In this document: positions 51,206 through 60,615 of the stretch, in pieces
Layout: every line of letters begins with the position of its first letter
How positions within the stretch are numbered: the first letter of the stretch is position 1
Source of the DNA: Kribbella capetownensis
GTDB taxonomy: Bacteria; Actinomycetota; Actinomycetes; Propionibacteriales; Kribbellaceae
Direction of reading: 5' to 3'
NCBI RefSeq assembly: GCF_004331485.1
Contig: NZ_SJKD01000006.1
Location: 124,001-188,000 of the forward strand
DNA length: 64,000 nucleotides
The notes under the pieces: generated by a model
The model's input: only the letters and a program-made list of their open reading frames with translations
Database searches by the model: none
Told to the model about the DNA's origin: nothing
Translations under genes and position numbers: made by a program

Positions 51206-52201
51206 TCAGACAGTAACGGGCTTCGCCTCGTGGCGGGCGTGTACGACGCGCTGCGACCGCATCGCGCCGAGTGAACAGAACAGCAGTCCGGCGACCAGCC
51301 AGCAGCCGAGAACGACCAGCGGCCGCCCGACTCCGGCGCCGTCGAAGAAGCTCACCGAACGTAGCGCCGTACCTGCTGCACCTGGCGGCAGCAGTTGGCC
51401 CACAGCGCCCCAACCGCTCGGCAGCATCTCGGGCGCACTCGTCAGACCTGACAGCGGGTTACCGAGCAGCATCATCACCGCGGCCCCGAGCGCGAGACCT
51501 GCCCTACCGAGCAGCCACTCCAGACCGAGCAGAGTCAGACTGACAGCCGCGATCGACAACGCAATCACGCCGGAGTTCGCGAGGTAGCTGCCCTCAAAAG
51601 AGCCGAGCCAGAACTGCAGTACGGCGGCCAGCGCGAGACCACCCGTGATCGAGAACGCGACTGCGCCGACCATCCGTCGGGAGCCTGAGCGCACCAACTG
51701 GGTCAGCAACGCGGCGGCGATGATCCCGCCGAGCACGAGCGGCAGCGCACCTGCGGCCAGACCGGCACCGCGCGGATCGTCCTGCGGCAGCGGTACGACG
51801 TCAGTGATCTTCGGTGGGTTGTCGGGCGACAACCGGCTCGACATCTGCGTGAGGATCTGCGCCACCGCGGGAGCACCGGCGGACGCGGTCAGCATCTCGG
51901 GCTGCTGCGGGTCGAGCACGATCGCGCCGTACACGTCCCGATCCTGGATCTTCTGCACCGCGGTGGCCCGATCCGGTACGGCGGTGACCTCGAAACCACC
52001 GGGCATCGCCTGCTCGAGACCGTTCTCGACCTGGGCGACGGCCGGTGCGGGACCGGCCACGGCGAGCGGGACGTTGCGCGGTGCGGACCGGGCGGCCGGC
52101 CAGGCGAACGCGATCAGCAGGACAGTGAGCAATGCGGTCAGCATCAGGACGACCGCGACAACGGGCGGCCGGCGGCGGTCGCCCTGCACCTCAGCGGACA
52201 T
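51206..52201 (-). CDS. TetR-controlled membrane protein (YhgE/ABC-2-like)
   Basis: 331 residues from the ATG at 52201, with AAGGAG upstream. One N-terminal helix (VVAVVLMLTALLTVLLIAFAW), an extracellular domain of about 130 residues with the short PLAVAGPAPAVAQ...VYGAIVLDPQQPE pattern seen in YhgE/Pip and ABC-2 exporters, then five or six helices with a loop containing the GNPLSGLTSAPEMLPSGWGAVGQLLPPGAAGTALRSVSFFDG motif typical of that group. Likely a single-component exporter or phage-receptor-like protein. Divergent from a TetR gene with clear operators. Confidence 0.8.
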   Translation of the reverse strand: MSAEVQGDRRRPPVVAVVLMLTALLTVLLIAFAWPAARSAPRNVPLAVAGPAPAVAQVENGLEQAMPGGFEVTAVPDRATAVQKIQDRDVYGAIVLDPQQPEMLTASAGAPAVAQILTQMSSRLSPDNPPKITDVVPLPQDDPRGAGLAAGALPLVLGGIIAAALLTQLVRSGSRRMVGAVAFSITGGLALAAVLQFWLGSFEGSYLANSGVIALSIAAVSLTLLGLEWLLGRAGLALGAAVMMLLGNPLSGLTSAPEMLPSGWGAVGQLLPPGAAGTALRSVSFFDGAGVGRPLVVLGCWLVAGLLFCSLGAMRSQRVVHARHEAKPVTV

Positions 52202-52225
52202 GAGGAGGACTCCTTCGTTAAAACC

Positions 52226-52294
52226 GAATGATCGTTCTTTATTGATTCGAGCCTGGAACATCGAGGGCCGACTTGTCAAGAACGGACATTCGTT
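52226..52294. promoter_or_regulatory. TetR operators in the divergent promoter region
   Basis: GAATGATCGTTC (52226-52237) is a 12-bp palindrome with one mismatched pair. AACGGACATTCGTT (52281-52294) has AACG/CGTT arms and lies just before the TetR start. The region is AT-rich compared with its flanks. Both are candidate sites for the adjacent TetR protein. Confidence 0.55.
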
Positions 52295-52307
52295 TTATGT
52301 TCGCGCT

Positions 52308-52904
52308 ATGCCGAAGGTCACCGAGGAACACCGCCTGGCCCGCCGGGCGCAGATCGTCGCCGCGGCCCGTACCTGCGTGGTCGAGCAGGGGTTCCACAAG
52401 ACGACGATGGCCGACGTGATCCGCGAGTCCGGCCTGTCCGCCGGCGCGGTGTACGGCTACTTCAAGAGCAAGGAGGAGATCGTCGCCGCCATCGCCGAGG
52501 AAGCCCTCGGCACCGTCGACGAGCTTTTCGAGAAGATCCTCACGACCGAGCACCCGCTGACCCCGCTGGCCGCGCTGGAGGCGGCGCTCAACCACGCGGT
52601 CACCATCGCCGAACGGCCCGGCGGCGACGTCACCCGGGTCGCGGTCCAGGCGTGGGCCGAGGCACTGCACAACCCCGCCATCCTGGAGGTCGCCAGCGGC
52701 AAGTACCTGCAGCTGCGAGACCACTTCGAGGACGTCGTACGCCGGGCGCAGGCCGACGGCACCGTCGACCCGGACACCGATCCCAAGTACATCGCCCAGG
52801 TCATGTTCGGCATGCTGCCGGGCTTCGTGCTCCAGCGTCTGCTCATCGGCGACGTCACCCCGGACACCTACACCGCCGGACTCAAGGCTCTGTTCCGCCC
52901 GTAG
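52308..52904 (+). CDS. TetR-family repressor
   Basis: 198 residues from ATG 52308. N-terminal HTH: RRAQIVAAARTCVVEQGFHKTTMADVIRESGLSAGAVYGYFKSKEEIVAAI. The C-terminal ligand domain is helical (TPLAALEAALNHAVTIAERPGG). The longer upstream frame crosses the divergent gene and is not coding. Expected to repress the divergent membrane protein; it may also affect the ABC exporter 77 bases downstream on the same strand. Confidence 0.92.
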   Translation: MPKVTEEHRLARRAQIVAAARTCVVEQGFHKTTMADVIRESGLSAGAVYGYFKSKEEIVAAIAEEALGTVDELFEKILTTEHPLTPLAALEAALNHAVTIAERPGGDVTRVAVQAWAEALHNPAILEVASGKYLQLRDHFEDVVRRAQADGTVDPDTDPKYIAQVMFGMLPGFVLQRLLIGDVTPDTYTAGLKALFRP

Positions 52905-52981
52905 GGGGTGGACTTTCACCCACCCTGAGCGGCGGTCCAGCACCCTGGGACGACCGGTCCCGGCTCCGTAGCGTCAACGGC

Positions 52982-53781
<800 letters not shown>

Positions 53782-53785
<4 letters not shown>

Positions 53786-56268
53786 TGCGTCTCGCCGTCC
53801 GCACCTTGCGCTTCCGCAAGGGCGGCTTCATCGCCACTTTCGTGGCAGTGGTGTTCGGTACCGCGATCGTGATGGCCTGCGGCGGTCTGATGGAGACCGG
53901 GATCCGCTCCAACGTCTCCCCCGAACGTCTCGCCGCCGCTCCCATCGTTGTCACCGGCAAGCAGTCGCACCTGCGGCCAGGCGCCGAGGACGCGACCGCA
54001 CTCCCCGAGCGTGTCGGCGTACCCACCGATCTCGTTGCCAAAATCCGTTCTGTCGAAGGGGTTTCGGACGCGATCGGCGACCTGACGTTCCCCGCTTCGC
54101 TGATCGGTTCCAGTAGTCTCACGGTTGCTGAAGGCCACAACTGGTCTTCCGCGGAGCTGGCGCCGTACAAGCTGACCTCCGGTCGCGCGCCGAACGCTGG
54201 TCAGGTCGTCAGCACCACAGCGGGCACGAAGGTCGGTGACCGAGTCACCTACGTCATCGACGGCGACCCTGAGACTTTCACGGTCAGCGGCGTCGCGAGG
54301 GGCCCTGCCGGGCATGCGTTCTTCTCCGACCATGAGGCCCGCCAGCTGGCCGGCAATCCCGCGCGGTTCGCGGACGTCGGCGTACTGCTTGCTCCTGGCA
54401 CCGATGTCGCCGCGGTGAAGGACCGGATCAAGGCGATCGACGGTGGCATCACCGTCAGCACCGGCATCGATCGCGGCCTGGCCGAGCACCCCGGCACCGA
54501 GTCGCAGCGGGTCGCGCTGATCTCGATCGCGGGCTCCTTCGGCGGCATCGCGGCGATGACGATGATGTTCGTGGTCGCGTCCACGCTGGCGCTGTCCGCA
54601 CAGCACCGCGAGCGCGAGTTCGCCCTCCTGCGTGGCATCGGTACGACGCCCGGTCAGGTTCGCCGGATGATCCTCGGCGAGTCCATGCTGGTGTCGATCC
54701 CGGCAGTCCTGGTCGGCGTGGTGCCTGGCGTCTTCCTGGGCCGGTTCCTGTTCGACGAGTTGGGCTCGCACGGCGTCGCGTCGCCGGTGGTCGAGTTCTC
54801 CCAGGGCATGATCCCGTTCGCGGCCGGTGCGGGCGCCGCCATCCTCGCGGCCATTGGTGCGGCCCTGATCGCGGCCCGCAAGTCGGCGAAGATCAAGCCG
54901 GTCGAGGCGCTGGTGGAGGCGTCGTTGCAGCGGAAGTGGTTCGGCTGGATCCGTCTGCTCTTCGGACTGCTGTTCCTCGGCGGCGGACTGGCGCTGCTGA
55001 TCGTCACCGCGGCCGTGATGACTGGTCCGCTCGCCGGTGCGACCGCCGGCCCGTCCGTACTCTGCTGGGCGATCGGTGTCGCGCTACTCGGCCCGTTCTG
55101 GACCAAGGCTGTGCTCGCGATCTGGCGCTGGCCCGTGCAACTGCTGACCCGGGTCAACGGACGACTGGCGATCCGCAACGTCACGGCACGATCGGTCGCG
55201 ATGTCGGCCGCCGTCATGCCGGTGATGCTTGCCGTCGGCATCTCGACCGCCAACCTCTACATGCAGACGACCCAGATGGATGCCGCGTCCGAGGCCTTCA
55301 CGCGTGACCTGAAGGCCGACACCGTGCTGGTCTCCGAGGCCGGTATGTCGACGGCGCTGGTCGACCAGGTCCGTGCGGTTCCCGGTGTGGCGAGTGCCTC
55401 GGCGTTCGTCCGCAGTACCGGCGTGATCGACGAGCCTCGCAACGCTCCGTTCGACGAGGACGGCGCGCCTCTGCTGGGCGTGGATGCCCAAGGCAAGGAC
55501 GGTACGGCGCCGGTGCAGTTGACCGGCGGATCGCTGACCGACCTGACCGGCTCGACGGTGGCACTGCCGGACTACGTCGCTGGGAAGATGGACCGTAGGG
55601 TCGGTTCGGACATCACTATGACGCTCGGCGACGGGACCTCGGTGAAGCTGCGGGTCGTCGCCACGTTCGCGGCCGAGCGCGGCTACGAGAGCATCATCCT
55701 GCCGGCGACACTGGTCGCGGCGCACACGACCGATGGGTTGACCAAGCAGATCCTGGTCCGCTCCACACCGGGTGCCGACGTACAGCCGGCGCTCGCGAAG
55801 GTGGCTGCCGCGCACCCCGGCGTACAGGTCGCCGATCGGGACACCCTGGTCGCCGCGAACGCCGAGGACCTGCAGACACAGGCGTGGGTGAACTACATGC
55901 TGGTCGGCATGCTGATCGCGTACACCGCGGTCTCGGTCGTCAACACGCTGGTCTCGACCACGTTGCGACGCCGCCGCGAGTTCGCTTTGCAGCGGCTCAC
56001 CGGTTCGACCCGCATGCAGGTCCTCCGCATGCTCACCACCGAGAGCACGCTGGTCACCCTGGCCGGCATCACCCTCGGCACCCTGGTCGCCATGGCTTGC
56101 CTGCTCCCGTTCTCGGCCGCCGTCTCCACCAGCGCCATCCCCACCGGACCGCTGTGGATCTTCCTGGTGATCATCGGCGCCGCCGCCGTACTCACCTTCG
56201 GCTCAACCCTCGTCCCCGCCACCGCCGCCCTTCGCCACTCCCCCACCCAACCCACCCACGCCGACTGA
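53782..56268 (+). CDS. FtsX/MacB-type ABC permease, long form
   Basis: 828 residues, ten-helix type with two FtsX domains. N-terminal helix after a short basic tail (LRFRKGGFIATFVAVVFGTAIVMACGGL), extracellular domain to about 255, first FtsX domain (ISIAGSFGGIAAMTMMFVVASTLALSAQHREREFALLRGIGTTPGQVRRMIL), two middle helices, a second extracellular part, and a C-terminal FtsX domain (YTAVSVVNTLVSTTLRRRREFALQRLTGSTRMQVLRML). With its ATPase it forms an exporter or mechanotransmission complex for antibiotics, peptides or lipids. Confidence 0.93.
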
Positions 56269-56719
56269 CCGAGCCAGACAAGTCACCCACTTCCCCGGCC
56301 CGCGGACAGGATCTGGCGACTGCGGACACGGCATGACCTGTACACAATCACCAGAAGGTGTTCACAGTCGCAACTGCCGACCGCACCACCGCACCACAAA
56401 CCGTTCGCCGTGCGGCGAGCGCGTGCGCGGACCGTTGGGCGGTCGGCCGTTTCGCATGCCGGGCGCCAGATCCTCGCCGATCCGTTGCACGGAGACTTTT
56501 CGCCGCCTGAGGGCAACTTGTTTCCGCGTCGCGCATCTCCCGATGCCCCGAAAACATCGAGCGGTACTACGCGCCGACTGGCCTTGTGCACCGATCAGCC
56601 ATCCAAGGCTCGCTCCGGTGGTTGGCCGTGCACACAGTCGCACCTGAGCTGGGTCTACCCGTCCGCGGGCACGGCCGCCCGATCCAGCCGACCGGAACCA
56701 ACGCCACGACCGAGTGGAT
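56269..56719. other. Non-coding stretch after the exporter operon
   Basis: About 450 bases. No frame in it has convincing gene character across its length, apart from the fragment listed at 56511-56723. Composition is mixed and several short frames overlap on both strands. No hairpin stands out. Confidence 0.45.
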
Positions 56720-56723
56720 CTAG
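56511..56723 (+). pseudogene. Possible C-terminal gene remnant
   Basis: An open frame with no good start runs from a stop at 56508-56510 to TAG at 56721-56723 and encodes a protein-like end: CPENIERYYAPTGLVHRS and LRWLAVHTVAPELGLPVRGH, ending NATTEWI. Residue composition looks like real protein rather than a GC-rich shadow. Only GTG codons offer a start, and it would be about 45 residues. I do not recognise the family. It may be the tail of a deleted gene; it overlaps the FMN reductase stop by four bases. Confidence 0.3.
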
Positions 56724-57325
56724 CGGGCGGGGGTGGGCTCGGGGACTGGTTGGAGGGCGAGGGTGGTGGCTTGGATGATGGGTGCGTTGGTGCGGATCCA
56801 GGTCGAGAGGACGACCTGCAGGTCCTCGAGGTCGCGTTCCTCCAGGATCACGCCAGGGACCGGAACACTGGCGCCCAGTTCGGCCAGGACCGGGCGCAGG
56901 TGCTGGTCGGCGAGGAGTTTGTGGCTGGGGGCGGCGGACACGGTGACCGGTACGACGACCGCTCCCGCCAGTGCCTGCGGAGGCAGTACGTCGAGGAAGC
57001 TCTTCAGCAGGCCGGTGTAACTCCCTTTGTACACAGGCGTCGCCAACACCAGCACCGACGCCGACGTGACCAGATCGATCGCACTCTCCAACGCCGCGCG
57101 CTCCACCGCCTCCCGCTCGAAGATCGCCGACGCGAACGTGACCAGGTCGACCAGTTCGTCGATCCGGTACGGCGTACCGAGCTCGGAGGCGAGCAACTCC
57201 GCAACCGACGCCGCCGCCGCGGCCGTTCGTGAGCCCGGTCTCGGGTTGCCGACCACGGTGACGACTGACTGCGGCCAGACAGGTGGATCCGGACGGATCT
57301 GCGGTTCGAACGCGACTGAAGGCAT
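56720..57325 (-). CDS. NADPH-dependent FMN reductase
   Basis: 201 residues. Flavodoxin-like fold with the phosphate loop VVTVVGNPRPGSRTAAAAASVAELLA and the flavin-binding region ASVLVLATPVYKGSYTGLLKSFLDVLPPQALAGAVVVPVTV, typical of the SsuE/MsuE group that supplies reduced flavin to monooxygenases. No partner monooxygenase is adjacent. Confidence 0.9.
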   Translation of the reverse strand: MPSVAFEPQIRPDPPVWPQSVVTVVGNPRPGSRTAAAAASVAELLASELGTPYRIDELVDLVTFASAIFEREAVERAALESAIDLVTSASVLVLATPVYKGSYTGLLKSFLDVLPPQALAGAVVVPVTVSAAPSHKLLADQHLRPVLAELGASVPVPGVILEERDLEDLQVVLSTWIRTNAPIIQATTLALQPVPEPTPAR

Positions 57326-57382
57326 CTGATCCAGCTCCTGAACTCGGCGGTGATGGATCGAGCGTAGTAAAAGTCGAGCGCT

Positions 57383-58039
57383 CTACTTGACTTTCTCAGA
57401 TACCGAACGCCGACCGCGCAGCTTCACCACCACGAACCAGACCACCGCTGCGACCGCACCCGCGACCACCACCCACTGGAAGACACCTACCGACGACTCC
57501 ACGACGTGCCACCGTTCACCGAGTTGATAGCCGGCGACGATCAGCAACGAGTTCCAGATCAGGCTCCCCAGTGCAGTGAGCAGCAGGAACAACCCGACCG
57601 GCATCCGCTCCACCCCAGCCGGCACCGAGATCAGACTGCGGACCACTGGCACCAATCGACCGATCAGCACCGCCTTCGACCCGTGCCGGTTGAACCACGT
57701 CTCGGCCTTGTCGACGTCCTCGATCTTCACCAGCGGCAACTTCCGCGCCACCGCCCTGGTCCGATCACGACCCAGCCCAGCACCCACGCCGTACAGGGCG
57801 AGTGCGCCGACGATCGACCCGAGTGTGGTGAACACGATCGCACTGACCAGCCCGAGATCGCCGCGGCTGGCCGCGAAACCCGCCAACGGCAGGATGACCT
57901 CGCTCGGCAACGGTGGAAAGAGATTCTCCAGCGCTACCGCAAGTCCGGCGCCTGGTGCACCGAGCCGCTCCATCAGGTCGGTGACCCAGCCGGCCACTCC
58001 TCCGGTCGGTTCCTGCGTCGCCTGCAGCGCGGTCATCAT
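57383..58039 (-). CDS. DedA-family membrane protein
   Basis: 218 residues from the ATG at 58039 (a second ATG follows at once). Family motifs: ENLFPPLPSEVILPLAGFAASRG, the G...G glycines of ALALYGVGAGLGR, FNRHGSKAVLIGRLVPVVRSLISVPAGVERMPVGLFL and SLIWNSLLIVAGYQLGERW. DedA proteins are flippases for undecaprenyl phosphate or other lipids. The C-terminus is a helix plus a basic tail. The upstream open frame is not supported. Confidence 0.9.
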   Translation of the reverse strand: MMTALQATQEPTGGVAGWVTDLMERLGAPGAGLAVALENLFPPLPSEVILPLAGFAASRGDLGLVSAIVFTTLGSIVGALALYGVGAGLGRDRTRAVARKLPLVKIEDVDKAETWFNRHGSKAVLIGRLVPVVRSLISVPAGVERMPVGLFLLLTALGSLIWNSLLIVAGYQLGERWHVVESSVGVFQWVVVAGAVAAVVWFVVVKLRGRRSVSEKVK

Positions 58040-58207
58040 CACCTGATTCGTCGTGAACGTGCGGACGACGGCCGATGCGCGAACACCCTCCACACACTGG
58101 GGCCAACCGCCGTCCCGGGCCGGGTTCCCCACCGTACCGACCGGGGGAAAACCCCACTCCCGTCAGCCGAACCCGCAGCCCGAGCTCAGCCGAACCGTCG
58201 CCGGAGC

Positions 58208-58957
58208 TCAGCCGAACCGCGGCCCGAGGAACAGCCCACCAGTCGCGTCCACGGTGTGCCCCGTGATCCAGCGAGCGTCGTCGGACGCGAGGAACGCGAC
58301 CACATCCGCAACATCCTCGCCGCGCCCCAGCCTGCCGAGCGAGGTGTTCTGAGTGACGAAGTCGACAAGCCCCGGGGTCTCGAAGAACGCGCCGTTCGCC
58401 TCGGTCCGGGTCGCGCCCGGCGACACCGCGTTGACGGTGATGCTCCGCGGACCGAGCGCATGCGCGAGCGTCATGGTCATCGTCTCCACCGCACCCTTCG
58501 TCATCGCGAACGAGGTCTGGATCGGGTTCGCGAAGCGAGTGGCACTCGACGACAACGAGATGATCCGGCCACCATCACGCAGTACCGGAAGAAGCCGCTG
58601 GATCAGGAAGTACGGCGCTCTGACGTTGACAGCGAACAGCGCGTCGAACGCCGCCTCGGTGTCGGTCTCGATCGGACCGGCCGGAGACGCCGCCGCATTG
58701 TTGACCAGGATGTCCAACGGCCGACCCGCGAGGCCGTCCGAGAGCTGCGCGAACACCTCGTCGACATCGCCGGGAACGCCGAGCTCCGCCCCGATCAGAA
58801 AGCCACGACCCCCGATCCGTTCGAGCGTTTCCTCAGCGCCCGTCTTGTCGCGGTGGTAGTGCACCGCCACCTCGGCACCCGCCGCGGCCAACCGCTCCGC
58901 GATCGCACGCCCGATCCCTCGCGAGGCGCCGGTCACCAACGCCACCCTCTGGTTCAT
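58208..58957 (-). CDS. SDR-family oxidoreductase with catalytic Tyr replaced by Phe
   Basis: 249 residues from ATG 58957. Rossmann NAD(P) motif VALVTGASRGIGRAIAERLA, LVNNAAASPAG, catalytic Ser in IISLSSSATRF and the C-terminal PGATRTEANGAFFETPGLVDFVTQNTSLGRLGRGEDVADVVAFLASDDARWITGHTVDATGG. The active-site sequence that should read Y-x-x-x-K is FAMTK; the codon is TTC. The Lys is kept. No Shine-Dalgarno sequence precedes the ATG, so the mRNA may be leaderless. Divergent from a TetR gene, 33 bases apart. Confidence 0.9.
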   Translation of the reverse strand: MNQRVALVTGASRGIGRAIAERLAAAGAEVAVHYHRDKTGAEETLERIGGRGFLIGAELGVPGDVDEVFAQLSDGLAGRPLDILVNNAAASPAGPIETDTEAAFDALFAVNVRAPYFLIQRLLPVLRDGGRIISLSSSATRFANPIQTSFAMTKGAVETMTMTLAHALGPRSITVNAVSPGATRTEANGAFFETPGLVDFVTQNTSLGRLGRGEDVADVVAFLASDDARWITGHTVDATGGLFLGPRFG

Positions 58958-58960
58958 GTT

Positions 58961-58985
58961 AGAAACTATCATGTTGTTAGTATCT
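58961..58985. promoter_or_regulatory. Shared TetR operator between the SDR and TetR genes
   Basis: AGAAACTA (58961-58968), nine bases, TAGTATCT (58978-58985): arms match at seven of eight positions. It fills nearly the whole 33-base AT-rich gap between two divergent starts, so a bound repressor would block both genes. Confidence 0.7.
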
Positions 58986-58990
58986 ACCAC

Positions 58991-59554
58991 ATGAGTCTGA
59001 GGGACCGCCAGAGAGCCGAGACCAGGCACCGGATCCAGCGGCAGGCGATCAAGTTGTTCGTCGACCGCGGGTACGACGCGACCACGGTGAACGACGTCGC
59101 CGCCGCGGCCGGCGTCTCCGCGATGACGGTCTACCGGCACTTCCCCACCAAGGAAGACCTCGTCCTGTACGACGACTTCGACCAACTCGCCGCCGCGACG
59201 ATCAGCGAACTCCCCGCGACCGGCTCACCGACGGACCGGATCGGCCGCACTGTGCTGGCGACGTTCGACCTGGCCAGCACCCACGATCGGGAGCTGCTGC
59301 TCGACCGGCTGCGGCTGATGATCTCGACACCAGCCCTCCAAGCCCGGCACCTCGACAGCCAGTACCGCCTGCAAGAGGCCTTCGTCACCGGGATCGACGA
59401 CCCCACCGCCGAGTTCCAGACCCGCGCCGCCGCCGGAGCCGTGCTGGGCGTCGCCTACACCGCCCTGCTCCGCTGGGCGGCCGAGGACGGCGAGAGCAGC
59501 CTGCCCGAACTCTTCCGCGAGGCCTTCACCAGCACCTTCGGGCAATCGCTCTGA
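58991..59554 (+). CDS. TetR-family repressor
   Basis: 187 residues from ATG 58991. HTH: RHRIQRQAIKLFVDRGYDATTVNDVAAAAGVSAMTVYRHFPTKEDLVLYDDFDQLAA. C-terminal domain of the MftR-like/TetR_C_17 kind (LLDRLRLMISTPALQARHLDSQYRLQEAFVTGI). Probably represses itself and the divergent SDR. Confidence 0.92.
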   Translation: MSLRDRQRAETRHRIQRQAIKLFVDRGYDATTVNDVAAAAGVSAMTVYRHFPTKEDLVLYDDFDQLAAATISELPATGSPTDRIGRTVLATFDLASTHDRELLLDRLRLMISTPALQARHLDSQYRLQEAFVTGIDDPTAEFQTRAAAGAVLGVAYTALLRWAAEDGESSLPELFREAFTSTFGQSL

Positions 59555-59580
59555 GCGGACCGCCGACGTATATTCCTCAT

Positions 59581-59886
59581 ATGGCAACTACGTTCGAGGT
59601 GCTGGCGGAACCGCGGCGGCGGGAGATCCTCGACCTGTTGCGGACCGGCGAGCGGCCGGTCGGGGAACTCGTCGAGCAACTGGACCTGAGCCAGCCCGCG
59701 GTGTCGAAACACCTGAAGGTCCTGCGCGACGCCGGGCTGGTGGAGGTCCGCCATGACGCTCAGCGCCGCTGGTATCGCCTCCGCCCCGCGCCGCTCGCCG
59801 AGATCGACGCCTGGCTCGAGCCGTACCGAGACCTGTGGCACAACCGCCTCGACGCCCTCGAGGCGCACCTCGACCGGATGGACTGA
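59581..59886 (+). CDS. ArsR-family transcriptional regulator
   Basis: 101 residues. Winged helix: FEVLAEPRRREILDLLRTGERPVGELVEQLDLSQPAVSKHLKVLRDAGLVEVRHDAQRRWYRLRPAPLAEIDAWLEPYRDLW. No cysteine pair, so it is not a metal sensor; this is the SdpR/PadR-like group that often accompanies SRPBCC/AHSA1 genes, though none follows here. The ATG at 59581 is only 26 bases from the TetR stop, with an ATAT-N5-ATAT repeat between. Confidence 0.9.
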   Translation: MATTFEVLAEPRRREILDLLRTGERPVGELVEQLDLSQPAVSKHLKVLRDAGLVEVRHDAQRRWYRLRPAPLAEIDAWLEPYRDLWHNRLDALEAHLDRMD

Positions 59887-59887
59887 G

Positions 59888-60508
59888 TCAGGTCAGCTCA
59901 GGGACGCGCAGGTGGGCGATCACCAGCTCGAACTCACCGGTGTCGAGAACCTGTGCACCGGCGTCCTTGCTGGTGGCGGCGCGCATCGAGGCGGCCGCGT
60001 CGCGGTTGCTGTCCATCGCTTCCCGGCTGTCATAGGTCACCGACGAGACGGCCCGACCGGAGGCGCGGTCGACCAGCAGACTGGCGCTGCAGAACCCAGC
60101 CAGGTCCTCGAGCCGAGGCAGTGAGGCCAACCGGTACACGTCGATCGCCCGCTCCAGCTTCTCGGGGTCGACCTGCACCCACGTGGCCCGGATGCACGCA
60201 CCGGCAACCGAGCGGTGATCCCGATGCAGTACGGCGATCTCCCACTCCTGCACCTGCGGACTGCCACCGAGGGTGCGCGCGAGCCGCTCTCGGACCGGCC
60301 GCAACTCTTCGTCGGTGGCACGCATCGCCTGCTCCGACCGCCAGGCGGTGGTGGTGATGCACCGACCGGACTCGCGGTCGGCCATCATCGACAGGCCGAT
60401 ACAGCCATCCATCTCCACGAGAGTGGGCATCACTTCGTCGCGCACCTGCGCGATGCCCGCCTCCATCGACATCAGCATCGCGTTGATCGTGGTGGAACGT
60501 GCGAACAT
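59888..60508 (-). CDS. Dimeric alpha/beta-barrel (ABM-like) protein, duplicated
   Basis: 206 residues from the ATG at 60508 with AAGGGGGTGGAG upstream. Two similar halves: MFARSTTINAMLMSMEAGIAQVRDEVMPTLVEMDGCIGLSMMADRESGRCITTTAWRSEQAMRAT and ACIRATWVQVDPEKLERAIDVYRLASLPRLEDLAGFCSASLLVDRASGRAVSSVTYDSREAMDSN. Each has the strand-helix layout of antibiotic-monooxygenase-like domains. No clear catalytic residue; function unknown. One base separates its stop from the ArsR stop. Confidence 0.75.
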   Translation of the reverse strand: MFARSTTINAMLMSMEAGIAQVRDEVMPTLVEMDGCIGLSMMADRESGRCITTTAWRSEQAMRATDEELRPVRERLARTLGGSPQVQEWEIAVLHRDHRSVAGACIRATWVQVDPEKLERAIDVYRLASLPRLEDLAGFCSASLLVDRASGRAVSSVTYDSREAMDSNRDAAASMRAATSKDAGAQVLDTGEFELVIAHLRVPELT

Positions 60509-60615
60509 GCTCCACCCCCTTACCGTCAGGGCAGCACCCGGGCAGCGCCACCGGTCAGCACCCACATTCCTCCGCCCGCCCGACCAGCACAAGGGACGGA
60601 TGGTTGACTGGCCCG

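Noticed and set aside
56333..56778. Several overlapping short frames on both strands after the FtsX-type permease
   Set aside because: None has a ribosome-binding site or protein-like composition over its full length; only the 56511-56723 frame was kept, at low confidence.
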